Shown: positions 36,519 through 45,080 of the stretch, one piece after another
How the letters are laid out: every line of letters begins with the position of its first letter
How positions within the stretch are numbered: the stretch's first letter is position 1
From: UBA2030 sp049969475
Lineage (GTDB): Bacteria > Bacteroidota > Bacteroidia > Bacteroidales > TTA-H9
DNA: 64,000 nucleotides
Direction of reading: 5' to 3'
NCBI GenBank assembly: GCA_049969475.1
Contig: JBMFOU010000010.1
Location: 1-64,000, forward strand
Notes under the pieces: generated by a model
What the model saw: only the letters and a program-made list of their open reading frames with translations
What the model was told of the DNA's origin: nothing
Database searches by the model: none
Program-made: the position numbers and the translations under genes

Positions 36519-37193
36519 TTAGTTTAAGGTATATTTAAGAGCCACGGTGGGGCATACCTTAAAATCTTTCACCCCTCCAAAATTGTAGCCCAATTCCACT
36601 TCACTGCCAAGGGCAAACATTTTTGAAAAATTATACCAGAATTGGGGCTCGCTCAGAAAAACATAGTCTGTGCCCAAAAAAGCGTTTTTTTCACGCCAAA
36701 AATCGGCGAAGCCACTCAGGGTAATTTTCCCTTTGAGCAGGTGGGCATACCATACGGCGGTCAACTGAAAGTTGTTGGGCGACTCATTCCCCTGGATGTA
36801 TTTATAAAGAGCCATCAACGTTAGACCTTTAGAAAAATCAGATGAATTCAACGAATAGGATACTCCCCCCAAATAGGCATTGTTGATTTGAAAACTTACG
36901 ATGCTATCGGCATGCAATCCTCCATTGTATTCAACATGAAAGGAAAAAGGACTTTGCCCTACCTTTAACTCTCGAGAGATTTCCCAGTATGCTTCTTTAG
37001 GGCCTTTGCTGCTGTAATTAAAGTCAACAAAGAAAAAAGTGCTTCCCCAGCGGTCAGGTGCGAATTTTTCGACGGTTGAGGTAAAATAGCCCCGGTCTTT
37101 CCCCATGTCGTAGTGGAGTTGAACATTCTGGGTACGGCCCATAGAGATAACGCCTGCCATTCCAAGCAGAAACAAATACTTGATTTTTTGCAT
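36519..37193 (-). CDS. DUF5020 outer membrane protein, probably Tsx-like channel
   Basis: A protein of 224 residues. The signal peptide is MQKIKYLFLLGMAGVISMG. The mature part opens NVQLHYDMGKDRGYFTSTVE and RWGSTFFFVDFNY, as I recall for DUF5020, and ends TVALKYTLN with alternating aromatic strands of a beta barrel. The fold is believed related to the nucleoside channel Tsx. Encoded 14 bp ahead of an NCS2 purine permease, it probably lets nucleosides or bases cross the outer membrane. Substrate choice is inferred from that pairing. Confidence 0.82.
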   Translation of the reverse strand: MQKIKYLFLLGMAGVISMGRTQNVQLHYDMGKDRGYFTSTVEKFAPDRWGSTFFFVDFNYSSKGPKEAYWEISRELKVGQSPFSFHVEYNGGLHADSIVSFQINNAYLGGVSYSLNSSDFSKGLTLMALYKYIQGNESPNNFQLTAVWYAHLLKGKITLSGFADFWREKNAFLGTDYVFLSEPQFWYNFSKMFALGSEVELGYNFGGVKDFKVCPTVALKYTLN

Positions 37194-37227
37194 GTGCGTG
37201 GGTTTGAAATGTTGTTTTAAGGGTAGG

Positions 37228-37235
37228 CAAAGGTA
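37228..37235 (-). promoter_or_regulatory. -7 box of the DUF5020-NCS2 unit
   Basis: TACCTTTG on the minus strand fits TAnnTTTG exactly and predicts a leader of about 28 nt before the ATG at 37193. Confidence 0.65.
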
Positions 37236-37364
37236 AAAAATACGTTTTTTTTTGAAAAAAGCCTCCAGACAAATATTATTTATTAGGATTGAATGGTTAA
37301 AAATCCAAAATTCTTATTGGTACGGAAATCCTTACATTAATCAATTGTTAGCTTTTTGGAAGTG

Positions 37365-37402
37365 AAAAAAAGGCAGCCTATGCTTTCCACACAAAGACTG
37401 CC
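37365..37402 (-). terminator. Terminator of the glycyl-radical enzyme operon
   Basis: On the minus strand GGCAG and CTGCC arms are followed by seven T. The stem is short, but its position 44 bp after the stop codon fits. Confidence 0.6.
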
Positions 37403-37445
37403 CTAGGCATTGATTATAAAATCTCATATCATATCCTGCTCAATA

Positions 37446-39809
37446 TCATAAGGTCTCGTGCTCGGTTCGAAGGATAATCTCGTTCTGAAGGTCTTCACCC
37501 AGGTCGTTGAAATAATCGGAATATCCAGCAACGCGAACGATGAGGTCACGATAATTTTCAGGGTGCTTTCGGGCTTCCCGTAAGGTTTGTGCGTCCACCA
37601 CATTGAATTGAATATGATGACCATCGAGCCTGAAATAGGTTCTTACCAGGGCGGTCAATTTGAAAATAGCTTCATCGTCTTTAAAAAAAGCGGGGGTGAA
37701 TTTCTGATTCAATAAAGTACCTCCGGTACGCAAGTGATCGAGTTTGGCTACCGAACGAATGACGGAGGTAGGTCCCTTATGATCGGCTCCCTGAACCGGA
37801 GAAATACCCTCACTCAGGGGCACACCAGCTTTCCGGCCATCAGGCATAGCTCCTGTAACACTACCAAAATAAACATGAGAAGTAGTGGGTAACAGATTAA
37901 TACGAAAGGTACCACCTCGGGCAGTAGGCCTGCCATCCACAGCATCAAAAAATATCTCGAAAACCCTTTGTGCTTGAGCATCGGCATAGTCATCATCATT
38001 TCCGTACTTAGGGGTTTCGTAAATCAATTGATGCCTTAATTCAGGGTAATTTTCGAAATTATGGTTCAAGGCGTCGAGCATTCCCTGCATGGTAATGGTT
38101 TTCCGCTCAAAAACATGGTATCGCAAAGCCGTGAGGCTGTCGGTAACCGACCCCATGCCCACTCCCTGAATATAGCTTGTATTGTATCGGGCTCCGCCAG
38201 CGTTATAGTCTTTGGCATTATCAATACAATCATCAATAACGAGGGAAAGGAAAGGTGCGGGCAAATAATGAGCGAAGAGCTTTTCTATGATTATATTCCC
38301 TTTGATTTTAATATTAATAAAATGACGAATCTGAGTCTCATAAGCTTTCATAAACTCATCGAAAGAAGTAAAAGTGGCCGGGTGGCCGGTAGAAGGACCT
38401 ACCTGAACCCTTGTTCGCGGGTCGAAGCCATTATGAAGGGTGATTTCAAGAATCTTGGCCAGATTGAAATAGCCGGTAAGCCAGTACGCTTCAGTGCCAA
38501 AGGCTCCGGCTTCCACACAACCGCTGGCTCCCCCATTGCGGGCATCTGAAATGGATTTACCTTGTCTTACCAACTCGGCAACAATAGCATCGGTATTAAA
38601 CAAAGAAGGTTGACCAAAGCCTGTCTTAATGATTTTCAGGGCTCTGTGTAAAAGTATATCAGGGTTCTTTCGACTGATCTGCACCATACTGCTGGGTTGC
38701 AGAATGCGCATTTCTTCCACCACATCCAGAATCAGATAACTTAGCTCGTTCACAGCATCTTCGCCGGTTTCGGTGAGGCCACCTACATTAATCAGTGCAA
38801 AATCGGTATAGGTATTGCTTTCCAGAGCTGTAACACCTATCTTAGGAGGAGCGGGATGATTGTTGAATTTCACCCAGAAAGCTTGTAATAGCTCCCTGGC
38901 TTTCTCCTTAGTTAACGTTCCTTCAGCCAGTCCCTTTCGGTAAAAGGGAAGCAAGTGCTGGTCGAGCCGGCCAGGATTGAAACTATCCCAGGGGTTGAGT
39001 TCGGTGATGACTCCTAAATGAATATACCAATAATGCTGCAGGGCTTCATGGAAAGTACGGGGCGCGTGTGCTGGAACCCACCGGCTGATGGCTGCCATTT
39101 CCAGCAACTCGGCTTTTCTCTGGCTATCTTTCTCAGCATCAGCCAGTCGCTCCAACTCCAAAGCATAGCGCTGAGCCCAACGGATTAGTGCCCGGGCAGC
39201 TATCTCCATGGCTTTCAGTTCCTCAAGCTTTTCAAACGCCTGATGATCAGTATAAACATCTATCCTTTGGCGCGATGCCTCAATATCGGCGATGAGGTCG
39301 AGCATGCCTTTCCGAAAAATTTTGACTCCCGCCACCGTATGCCCAGGCGCCCTTTGTTCCTGAAACTCCGTAAAAATACCAGCCTTATAAGCCTTCAGCC
39401 AATCCTCGTCCATCAGGTTCATCAGCTTCTCGCGATTGCTCTTACCTTTCCAAAAAGGAATGATCACATCGCGGTAGGCGTTGAAAGTTTCTTCGTCAAC
39501 CTTAAATGAAACCTTAGGTCGCGAATTGAGCACCTCCAGGTCCTCAAGCGAGTGCAGGCTTACCTCGGGATAGGTAGGGACTGACTTAGGTTCTGGTCCC
39601 CTTTCCCCTACAATGAGTTCTCCCTCACTCAACCCAAGTATTTTTCGCTCCAGGATGTAACTAAAAGCCAAAGCCCGCGCCACAGGTACCGAGACTTCGG
39701 CTGGGCGGCCCGATTGATAAAACTCTGTTATTAAAAGTGCTCTTTCAGCCGAGAGCCTATTAACAGCTTTTAGACTCGCTTCTCTCAGTTTAAGAATTCT
39801 TTCTGTCAT
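37446..39809 (-). CDS. hypD: Glycyl-radical enzyme, probably trans-4-hydroxy-L-proline dehydratase
   Basis: A protein of 787 residues. The glycyl-radical loop is RVAGYSDYFNDLGEDLQNE near the C-terminus, with Gly as the radical site, and the active-site Cys sits in NGGASGCVEAGAFG. The Cys-Val-Glu triad, the TYTDFALINVGG stretch and KYGNDDDYAD match the dehydratase class I remember as HypD, which removes water from hydroxyproline to give pyrroline-5-carboxylate. Pyruvate formate-lyases instead carry Cys-Cys at this site. The enzyme is oxygen-sensitive. It follows its activase by 23 bp. Neighbouring proline-pathway genes are absent, so glycerol or propanediol dehydratase activity is not fully excluded. 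Confidence 0.85.
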   Translation of the reverse strand: MTERILKLREASLKAVNRLSAERALLITEFYQSGRPAEVSVPVARALAFSYILERKILGLSEGELIVGERGPEPKSVPTYPEVSLHSLEDLEVLNSRPKVSFKVDEETFNAYRDVIIPFWKGKSNREKLMNLMDEDWLKAYKAGIFTEFQEQRAPGHTVAGVKIFRKGMLDLIADIEASRQRIDVYTDHQAFEKLEELKAMEIAARALIRWAQRYALELERLADAEKDSQRKAELLEMAAISRWVPAHAPRTFHEALQHYWYIHLGVITELNPWDSFNPGRLDQHLLPFYRKGLAEGTLTKEKARELLQAFWVKFNNHPAPPKIGVTALESNTYTDFALINVGGLTETGEDAVNELSYLILDVVEEMRILQPSSMVQISRKNPDILLHRALKIIKTGFGQPSLFNTDAIVAELVRQGKSISDARNGGASGCVEAGAFGTEAYWLTGYFNLAKILEITLHNGFDPRTRVQVGPSTGHPATFTSFDEFMKAYETQIRHFINIKIKGNIIIEKLFAHYLPAPFLSLVIDDCIDNAKDYNAGGARYNTSYIQGVGMGSVTDSLTALRYHVFERKTITMQGMLDALNHNFENYPELRHQLIYETPKYGNDDDYADAQAQRVFEIFFDAVDGRPTARGGTFRINLLPTTSHVYFGSVTGAMPDGRKAGVPLSEGISPVQGADHKGPTSVIRSVAKLDHLRTGGTLLNQKFTPAFFKDDEAIFKLTALVRTYFRLDGHHIQFNVVDAQTLREARKHPENYRDLIVRVAGYSDYFNDLGEDLQNEIILRTEHETL

Positions 39810-39832
39810 ATAAAATATTGATTTCTAATTTT

Positions 39833-40630
39833 TTATCCACCTATTTTTACCATAACTCCCGCAGGAATGAGCGCAGTCAACACCCGATGGGCAGCCTCCG
39901 CACTATCTCCCATTACCTTTTGTGTAGGCCCAGGTACATGCAAACGCCGGCGTTTATCGCGACCCAACTGGTGATGCGGGAGCAGATGCACTTCACGGAT
40001 TCCACCTTTATATTTCAGCAAAAGATGAAAAAGGCCGGAAATATCCTGTTCTGTATCATTAAAACCTGGAACCAACGGATACCTGAGAACAAGAGGAGCT
40101 TGCTGACGGATCAGATAATCCAGGTTTTCAAGTATAATCGTATTATCAACTCCAGTATTTTCGTAATGTCGCTGAGGATTAAAACCTTTGAAATCGTAAA
40201 GCCAGAGTCGGACATAAGGAAACAAAGTAGACAGCAATGAGCGTGGGGCATATCCCGAAGTATCCAGTGCGACATGGATGCCCAGTCGAGAAATCTCTCG
40301 GGCCAGGGCCAGGCTGAATTCAGGCTGCATAAGGGGTTCGCCCCCGCTTAAGGTAACCCCTCCCCCGCTTTCACTCATAAAAGCCAGGTCGCGCATGCTG
40401 ATCTCTACCACCTCTGCCACGCTCATCCATCGACCTACAGTTTCTATTTTTTTAAATGATATTCCCTCGAGAGGTTGGGAAACCTCCATATATTCAGGTT
40501 CACAACTCCAGCTCTCCGGATTATGACACCACCAACAACGGAGGGGGCAACCCTTCAAAAATACAGTTGTGCGAATACCAGGACCATCATTCACCGAAAA
40601 ACGCCTGATATCGAATACCAGCCCTTTCAT
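39833..40630 (-). CDS. Radical-SAM activating enzyme of the glycyl-radical enzyme
   Basis: A protein of 265 residues. The motif CPLRCWWCHNPES (C-x3-C-x2-C) binds the SAM-coordinating 4Fe-4S cluster, GGGVTLSGGEPLMQPEF binds SAM, and FDIRRFSVNDGPGIRTTVFL is the usual start of glycyl-radical activases. It would generate the Gly radical on the adjacent dehydratase. Most dehydratase activases carry an extra two-cluster ferredoxin insert of about 60 residues with eight Cys; here the insert after CHNPES is only about 30 residues and has a single Cys. This makes it PflA-like in size. It is transcribed ahead of the dehydratase. Confidence 0.88.
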   Translation of the reverse strand: MKGLVFDIRRFSVNDGPGIRTTVFLKGCPLRCWWCHNPESWSCEPEYMEVSQPLEGISFKKIETVGRWMSVAEVVEISMRDLAFMSESGGGVTLSGGEPLMQPEFSLALAREISRLGIHVALDTSGYAPRSLLSTLFPYVRLWLYDFKGFNPQRHYENTGVDNTIILENLDYLIRQQAPLVLRYPLVPGFNDTEQDISGLFHLLLKYKGGIREVHLLPHHQLGRDKRRRLHVPGPTQKVMGDSAEAAHRVLTALIPAGVMVKIGG

Positions 40631-40805
40631 TCAGATAAAATTATGTTTTTGAGGGAAAATTATTGCCTGATGGTGAATAAAACCATCGGGCTAACGACGT
40701 TGATCGGTAAAAATATCAGAGCATCCAGCAAGCGTAAAGACCTTTGCCGTTGTTGTGGTATAATGTTCGAAAAACTTTAAAAGGATGCTTCTTCATTGCG
40801 TTACA

Positions 40806-40872
40806 AAATTAACAATAATCCCTGTTTTTGAAGTATTAAAGGTTCAAAAAATAGCTTTCCTATTGTTAATTT
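40806..40872. repeat. Perfect 12-bp inverted repeat, 43-bp spacer
   Basis: AAATTAACAATA (40806-40817) and TATTGTTAATTT (40861-40872) are exact reverse complements. Each arm contains TTGTTAA, the half-site of a Rex-type operator, some 180-240 bp upstream of the activase start. It could be a looping operator, a weak hairpin or chance in AT-rich DNA. Confidence 0.4.
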
Positions 40873-41022
40873 CTTTCTATCTTATGATTCAGAGTACCAT
40901 GCAACCTGATTAAACCCGCCCAAATTTTCCGTTTTTCTCCAAATACTTAACCTTGCCCCCCAATATTTTTAGGAGATAATAAAATTCTTCTTTAGGAAAG
41001 CATTGTGATAAAACATCTTTAA

Positions 41023-41166
41023 TTGCCCCTGTTCAGCACAGCCAAGCAAAGGGTATTCGAAACGAAAAGCGTTTCTGCCAACGAGAATACTGCTAACTCG
41101 GGAAGGTACTTCGCAATCTATTATAAAAGCAAAGGGAACCTGAAATATAAAGTGCAGATAAAGTGA
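41023..41166 (+). pseudogene. Possible gene remnant
   Basis: An open frame of 47 codons from TTG to TGA, preceded by in-frame stops and without ATG, reads like coding sequence near its end (NSGRYFAIYYKSKGNLKYKV). Composition is unlike the surrounding AT-rich spacer. I cannot name a family. Confidence 0.25.
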
Positions 41167-41279
41167 ACCACTGGTTGCAAATACCTCTATTTCATGCTTA
41201 CCTACCCTTGAGGACTTTCAGCCGAAAATTCATTGAATGAATAAGGATTTGCCCGAAATCTAAACTCTACCTCACTTAA

Positions 41280-42179
41280 CTATTCTGGCTTGAAAATTTT
41301 ACTTTGGGTCATACTTGCATAAATGTCAGGCAATTGGGCCACAAAGATACCTCCCAGAATCAGGAGGCTACCGGCCAATTCACGCAGGGTAAATGTTTCG
41401 TGAAGCACCAGCCAGCCTCCTAAGGCAGCGAACACGGTTTCGAGACTTAGCACGATGGAGGCGTAGGCAGGGTGAGCATATTTCTGCGCTACCACCTGCA
41501 AGGTATAGGCAATACCCACCGACATCAGCCCCCCATACAGAATGGGCCAAAGGGCTCCGCGGACATTGCTCCAGGTAGTGGACTCAAATCCAAAGGCAAA
41601 AATTGCACTTAGCAAGGAGACAGTAAAAAATTGAACCACAGCAAGCTGCACAGAATTAAATTTGGGGGATAACCAGGCAATGACCAGCACGTGGTTGGCC
41701 CAGAAAAAAGCGCCGGCCAGAACCCATAAATCGCCCGTGAGCATACTGAAGCCCTCTCGAATACTTAACAGATACATTCCAACTACCGCAAGAGCTACCC
41801 CAGCCCAGATGGCAATACCCGTCTTCCGTTTCCAAAGCAATCCCAAAATGGGCACCATTACAACGTACAGACCGGTAATAAAACCAGCTTTTCCTGCAGG
41901 TGTATAGACCATGCCAATTTGCTGAGCTGAGGCTCCACAAAACAACACCAAACCGGCTAATATTCCCGATAGCCAAAGATTTTTACTAAAAAAATGTTCC
42001 CCTCTTTTACGATAAATGACCACCAAAGGCAGCAAAGAAATTCCTCCCAGAGCAAAGCGTATGGAGCTAAAGGCAAAAGGGCCAATATCCTCCATACCAG
42101 CTCGCTGGGCCACAAAGGCAAAACCCCAGATAATCGCTGTAATCCACATAAAAATATTTGCCTGTGTTGAATGCTTCAT
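41280..42179 (-). CDS. DMT/EamA family transporter
   Basis: A protein of 299 residues with about ten membrane helices in two EamA repeats. It starts QANIFMWITAIIWGFAFVAQ and shows FSSIRFALGGISLLPLVVIY in repeat one and SIVLSLETVFAALGGWLVLH with ETFTLRELAGSLLILGGIFV in repeat two. The last motif is typical of the RhaT/YdcZ-like exporters of amino acids and metabolites. The substrate is unknown. It is separated from pta upstream by about 120 bp and a weak hairpin. Confidence 0.9.
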   Translation of the reverse strand: MKHSTQANIFMWITAIIWGFAFVAQRAGMEDIGPFAFSSIRFALGGISLLPLVVIYRKRGEHFFSKNLWLSGILAGLVLFCGASAQQIGMVYTPAGKAGFITGLYVVMVPILGLLWKRKTGIAIWAGVALAVVGMYLLSIREGFSMLTGDLWVLAGAFFWANHVLVIAWLSPKFNSVQLAVVQFFTVSLLSAIFAFGFESTTWSNVRGALWPILYGGLMSVGIAYTLQVVAQKYAHPAYASIVLSLETVFAALGGWLVLHETFTLRELAGSLLILGGIFVAQLPDIYASMTQSKIFKPE

Positions 42180-42212
42180 ACATAATTAATTAGGGCTGTA
42201 AAAATATAAAGT

Positions 42213-42240
42213 CTCCCTTGTGTTTGTATGAACATGGGAG
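42213..42240 (-). terminator. Weak terminator after pta
   Basis: CTCCCTTGT and ACATGGGAG pair with one mismatch. On the minus strand the stem is followed by an AT-rich, T-containing stretch. It lies between the pta stop and the DMT start. Confidence 0.5.
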
Positions 42241-42298
42241 AAAAGTAATTATTGTAATATACAATTTAAATACTATAGCCTCTGAGCCGGTTAATTTC

Positions 42299-43303
42299 TT
42301 ATTTTGAAGCAGCTTGATTAGCAGTGATAGCAACCAGGTTAACGATGTCCGCACTTGAGCAACCTCTGGAGAGGTCGTTGATGGGGGCCGCCATACCTTG
42401 CAATACAGGCCCAACAGCCTCTGCCCCAGCCAGACGCTGAACGAGTTTGTAGGCAATATTTCCTGACTGCAAATCGGGAAATACAAGCACGTTGGCTTTG
42501 CCTGCTACCGGGCTACCCGGACATTTGAGTGCTCCCACTTTTTCGATAATGGCAGCGTCGGCCTGCAATTCCCCGTCAATGACCAGTTCCGGATCCATTT
42601 CACGAGCCATGCGGGTAGCATTTACCACCTTGTCGACCAACACATGAGCTGCACTTCCCTTCGTGCTGAAACTTAATAGAGCAACACGCGGATTTATACC
42701 CGCGATGCTGCGTGCTGTGCGGGCACTCATGACGGCGATTTCAGCCAACTGTTTGTCGGTAGGGTCTGGATTTACTGCACAATCAGCAAAAACCATTACG
42801 CCATTTTCGCCCCAATGCGGTTCTTTCATAATCATGAAAAATGCCCCCGACACCACGCTGACTCCGGGTAAGGTTTTTACAATTTGAAAGGCGGGTCGCA
42901 ACACATCACCTGTGGCATTAATAGCTCCGGCTACCTCTCCGTCGGCCAGACCCATTTTTATCATCATTACACCCAGATACAAGGGATCGGCTACCAACCG
43001 ATAGGCCTGCTCAGGAGTCATCCCCTTGCTTTTGCGAATTTCGTACAAAACATCTGCAAACTCCTGCCGGCGTTCGAAATTTTCAGGATCCACAATTTGA
43101 GCTTCACTCAGGTGTTTCAGCCCCTTTTGCTCTGCCTGGGCCCTAATCGTTTTTGGATTACCAATTAAAATCAACCGGGCAATCTTTTCTTTCAGGATTT
43201 CTTCTGCTGCTTGTAAAGTCCTCTCCTCAGTTCCTTCAGGCAATACTATGCATTTATTAAGGCTCTTGGCCCTTTGCCTAACCTCGGCAAGAAATGTACT
43301 CAT
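42299..43303 (-). CDS. pta: Phosphate acetyltransferase
   Basis: A protein of 334 residues, the short Pta form without the N-terminal P-loop domain. It interconverts acetyl-CoA and acetyl-phosphate for acetate formation with ATP gain through acetate kinase. Recognisable stretches are IVLPEGTEERTLQAAEEIL, the active-site region PGVSVVSGAFFMIM with VFADCAVNPDPTDKQLAEIA, and VLVFPDLQSGNIAYKLVQRL. The gene for acetate kinase, its usual partner, is not adjacent. Its own promoter and a palindrome lie directly upstream. Confidence 0.95.
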   Translation of the reverse strand: MSTFLAEVRQRAKSLNKCIVLPEGTEERTLQAAEEILKEKIARLILIGNPKTIRAQAEQKGLKHLSEAQIVDPENFERRQEFADVLYEIRKSKGMTPEQAYRLVADPLYLGVMMIKMGLADGEVAGAINATGDVLRPAFQIVKTLPGVSVVSGAFFMIMKEPHWGENGVMVFADCAVNPDPTDKQLAEIAVMSARTARSIAGINPRVALLSFSTKGSAAHVLVDKVVNATRMAREMDPELVIDGELQADAAIIEKVGALKCPGSPVAGKANVLVFPDLQSGNIAYKLVQRLAGAEAVGPVLQGMAAPINDLSRGCSSADIVNLVAITANQAASK

Positions 43304-43352
43304 GATTTATTTGTTTGATATTTAATGATTTATTAATTAAAATTTTTTTTTG

Positions 43353-43400
43353 CAAAAGTACAATGCTTGAACATTCGAAAAAAATATTCAATTATTGAAT
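43353..43400 (-). promoter_or_regulatory. pta promoter with upstream palindrome
   Basis: TACTTTTG on the minus strand (43353-43360) fits the -7 consensus. A perfect 15-bp palindrome ATTCAATTATTGAAT lies at 43386-43400, reaching into the predicted -33 region. It could be an operator for a regulator of acetate metabolism; no regulator is encoded nearby. Confidence 0.45.
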
Positions 43401-43525
43401 TGTAACAAAAGACGAATGCTATTAACAATCTATCAGACACATATACCAATGTTAAACAATTATTTAGAATGAATAAAAATTTGTAATATAATCCAATCAT
43501 TCATGTTTTTTATAAATTCTTTACC

Positions 43526-43533
43526 TACCTTTG
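43526..43533 (+). promoter_or_regulatory. -7 box of the small outer membrane protein gene
   Basis: TACCTTTG fits TAnnTTTG exactly and lies 31 bp before the ATG at 43564. Confidence 0.65.
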
Positions 43534-43563
43534 TGTATATCAATAACCCCAAAAATCAAAACC

Positions 43564-44037
43564 ATGAGAAGACTTCTAACCATCGCCGTGTTGTTTGTTA
43601 TGATTGCATCTGCCTCTGCTCAGAAAGGAGAGATGAAACTAGGCCCCCTGGTAGCCTACGGCAGCGAAATCAAAAGTCCCGGCTTCGGAGTAAAATTCCA
43701 CTACGGGATTAATGATCAAATCCGGATTGCTCCCGATTTCATATACTATCTAAAAAAGAATGATGTAACCTGGTGGGAATTAAACGTCAACGGACATTAC
43801 TCGTTTAGTGAAAGTGGCAATCTTGGCTTTTATGCTCTGGGTGGTCTTAATTTGCTAGGCTGGTCGATGGATCTCGGGGGAGTCAGTACAAGCGATTCCG
43901 AAATGGGTATTAATCTAGGAGCCGGACTCCAGACAGCCCTATCCTCAAAAATACTGGGTGTGGCCGAAGCCAAGTACACGCTCAGCAGTGCTGATCAGCT
44001 TGTAATCTCGGTGGGGCTGTTGTTCAACCTTAACTGA
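43564..44037 (+). CDS. Small outer membrane beta-barrel protein
   Basis: A protein of 157 residues. The signal peptide is MRRLLTIAVLFVMIASASAQ. The mature part is built of short alternating strands (MKLGPLVAYGSEIKSPGFGV, FYALGGLNLLGWSMDLGG) and ends with SVGLLFNLN, as expected of an eight-stranded porin-like or OmpW/OmpX-like barrel. I infer an outer membrane position; function is unknown. It has its own promoter and a strong terminator, so it is a single-gene unit. Confidence 0.85.
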   Translation: MRRLLTIAVLFVMIASASAQKGEMKLGPLVAYGSEIKSPGFGVKFHYGINDQIRIAPDFIYYLKKNDVTWWELNVNGHYSFSESGNLGFYALGGLNLLGWSMDLGGVSTSDSEMGINLGAGLQTALSSKILGVAEAKYTLSSADQLVISVGLLFNLN

Positions 44038-44057
44038 TCTATTCTGAATTACGCTAC

Positions 44058-44093
44058 AAAAGGCTGCCGCCATCCCCAGCGGTAGCCTTTTTT
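44058..44093 (+). terminator. Strong terminator after the outer membrane protein gene
   Basis: AAAAGGCTGCCGC and GCGGTAGCCTTTT form a 13-bp stem with one G-U pair and an 8-nt loop, followed by a T-run. Confidence 0.9.
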
Positions 44094-44153
44094 ATTGTTG
44101 TTTCAAGCCAGCGATACTGCATTAGATGAGTTTAAGGGTAGCTCAAAGATTCA

Positions 44154-44161
44154 TAAATTTG
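44154..44161 (+). promoter_or_regulatory. -7 box deciding the DUF4271 start
   Basis: TAAATTTG fits TAnnTTTG exactly, 9 bp before the ATG at 44170. Transcription would start at about the ATG or a few bases before it, so the in-frame ATG at 44095 lies upstream of the transcript and the real start is 44170 or the ATG three codons later. Confidence 0.6.
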
Positions 44162-44169
44162 CCAGCCGA

Positions 44170-45027
44170 ATGATCCCCATGCCTAAATCGCATATTCAAT
44201 TTCCTTACAACGACACAACGCCGGCATACAGGCCCGCTGATACCCTGAAAAGTTTGGCTGAGACTCTGGGTTACCGACCCATAGTTGATACCCCCCACAA
44301 AGACAGCAACAGCATCACTTATCAGGGTTCTTTTTTCAAAGCCCACCATTTAAAAGTTACTCATGGCATGGATGCCATACCCAGGGATTCGACGACCAAT
44401 CCTGCTTACCTGCTTGTGCTGGCCAGTCTGATCATCCTAGTTTTACTAAAAGTTCAAAAGGGGCCCGCATTTTTTAATTATTTCAAAAGTTCCTCCCCCG
44501 CCGATCGGCGCGATAAATACATCTTCAACAATCCCACAGATTGGTTATTAAGCCTGAATGCACTCATTGTTTATTCAGGCATTATTTTCTTATGGGTGGG
44601 TAAAAACCTGATTGCCAATTATCCAAATATGACTGCTATTCGGCTCATATTTCTACTTCTGATGCCCGGTCTATTAGCCTATCTTCAGGTAAAGAAAAAT
44701 CTTATGTCTTTCTTGGGCCGGGTCTTTAAACATGTACCTTTTACTCAATTTCTCATATCAGAAGAAAACAAAAATCTTCGAATATCCGGCTTACTACTGA
44801 TTCCGTTATTGGTTGTGGCAGGTATAAGCCGGGGAGATATCGCAGAAATAGCTCTTTTAATAAGTATGATACTTATACTGGCCTTCTACTTGCGAAAGGT
44901 CTTTACATGGACCTTATTTGCCTTAAAAAACATAAACCTATTGGGAATTTACTTTTTTTTGTACCTTTGCACCGTCGAATTTTTACCCTTGGCGGCAACA
45001 GCCAAGTTACTGATAAGTAATTGGTAA
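44170..45027 (+). CDS. DUF4271 membrane protein
   Basis: A protein of about 285 residues. A proline-rich N-terminal part of about 85 residues is followed by roughly seven membrane helices (PAYLLVLASLIILVLLKV, LSLNALIVYSGIIFLWVG and others). The layout matches DUF4271, a Bacteroidetes family whose gene normally precedes hemD, as here. Function is unknown. The start is set by the promoter box. The 3' end contains a second promoter-like box reading into hemD. Confidence 0.83.
   Translation: MIPMPKSHIQFPYNDTTPAYRPADTLKSLAETLGYRPIVDTPHKDSNSITYQGSFFKAHHLKVTHGMDAIPRDSTTNPAYLLVLASLIILVLLKVQKGPAFFNYFKSSSPADRRDKYIFNNPTDWLLSLNALIVYSGIIFLWVGKNLIANYPNMTAIRLIFLLLMPGLLAYLQVKKNLMSFLGRVFKHVPFTQFLISEENKNLRISGLLLIPLLVVAGISRGDIAEIALLISMILILAFYLRKVFTWTLFALKNINLLGIYFFLYLCTVEFLPLAATAKLLISNW
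44962..44969 (+). promoter_or_regulatory. Internal -7 box reading into hemD
   Basis: TACCTTTG fits the consensus exactly but lies inside the end of the DUF4271 coding region. It would give hemD a leader of about 105 nt with a small hairpin CTTGGC/GCCAAG. The placement may be chance, as the sequence is also coding. Confidence 0.45.
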
Positions 45028-45080
45028 CTAGGCATCCTAAGGAAACCGCGAGTTGATAACCACACAAATAAAAGGAAGAT

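Larger units (their letters stand above)
40631..41279. other. Intergenic region upstream of the activase gene
   Basis: About 650 bp. It holds a weak minus-strand -7-like box (TAATTTTA near 40636), a 12-bp inverted repeat and a possible gene remnant, listed separately. The open frame at 40475-40780 mostly lies antisense to the activase and is not credible. Confidence 0.6.

Noticed and set aside
40475..40780. Plus-strand open frame over the activase start
   Set aside because: It lies largely antisense to a well-supported radical-SAM gene and shows no family features.
43415..43470. Second Rex site upstream of pta
   Set aside because: Only single degraded half-sites (ATTAACAATC, GTTAAACAAT) are present with no proper partner at the right spacing.
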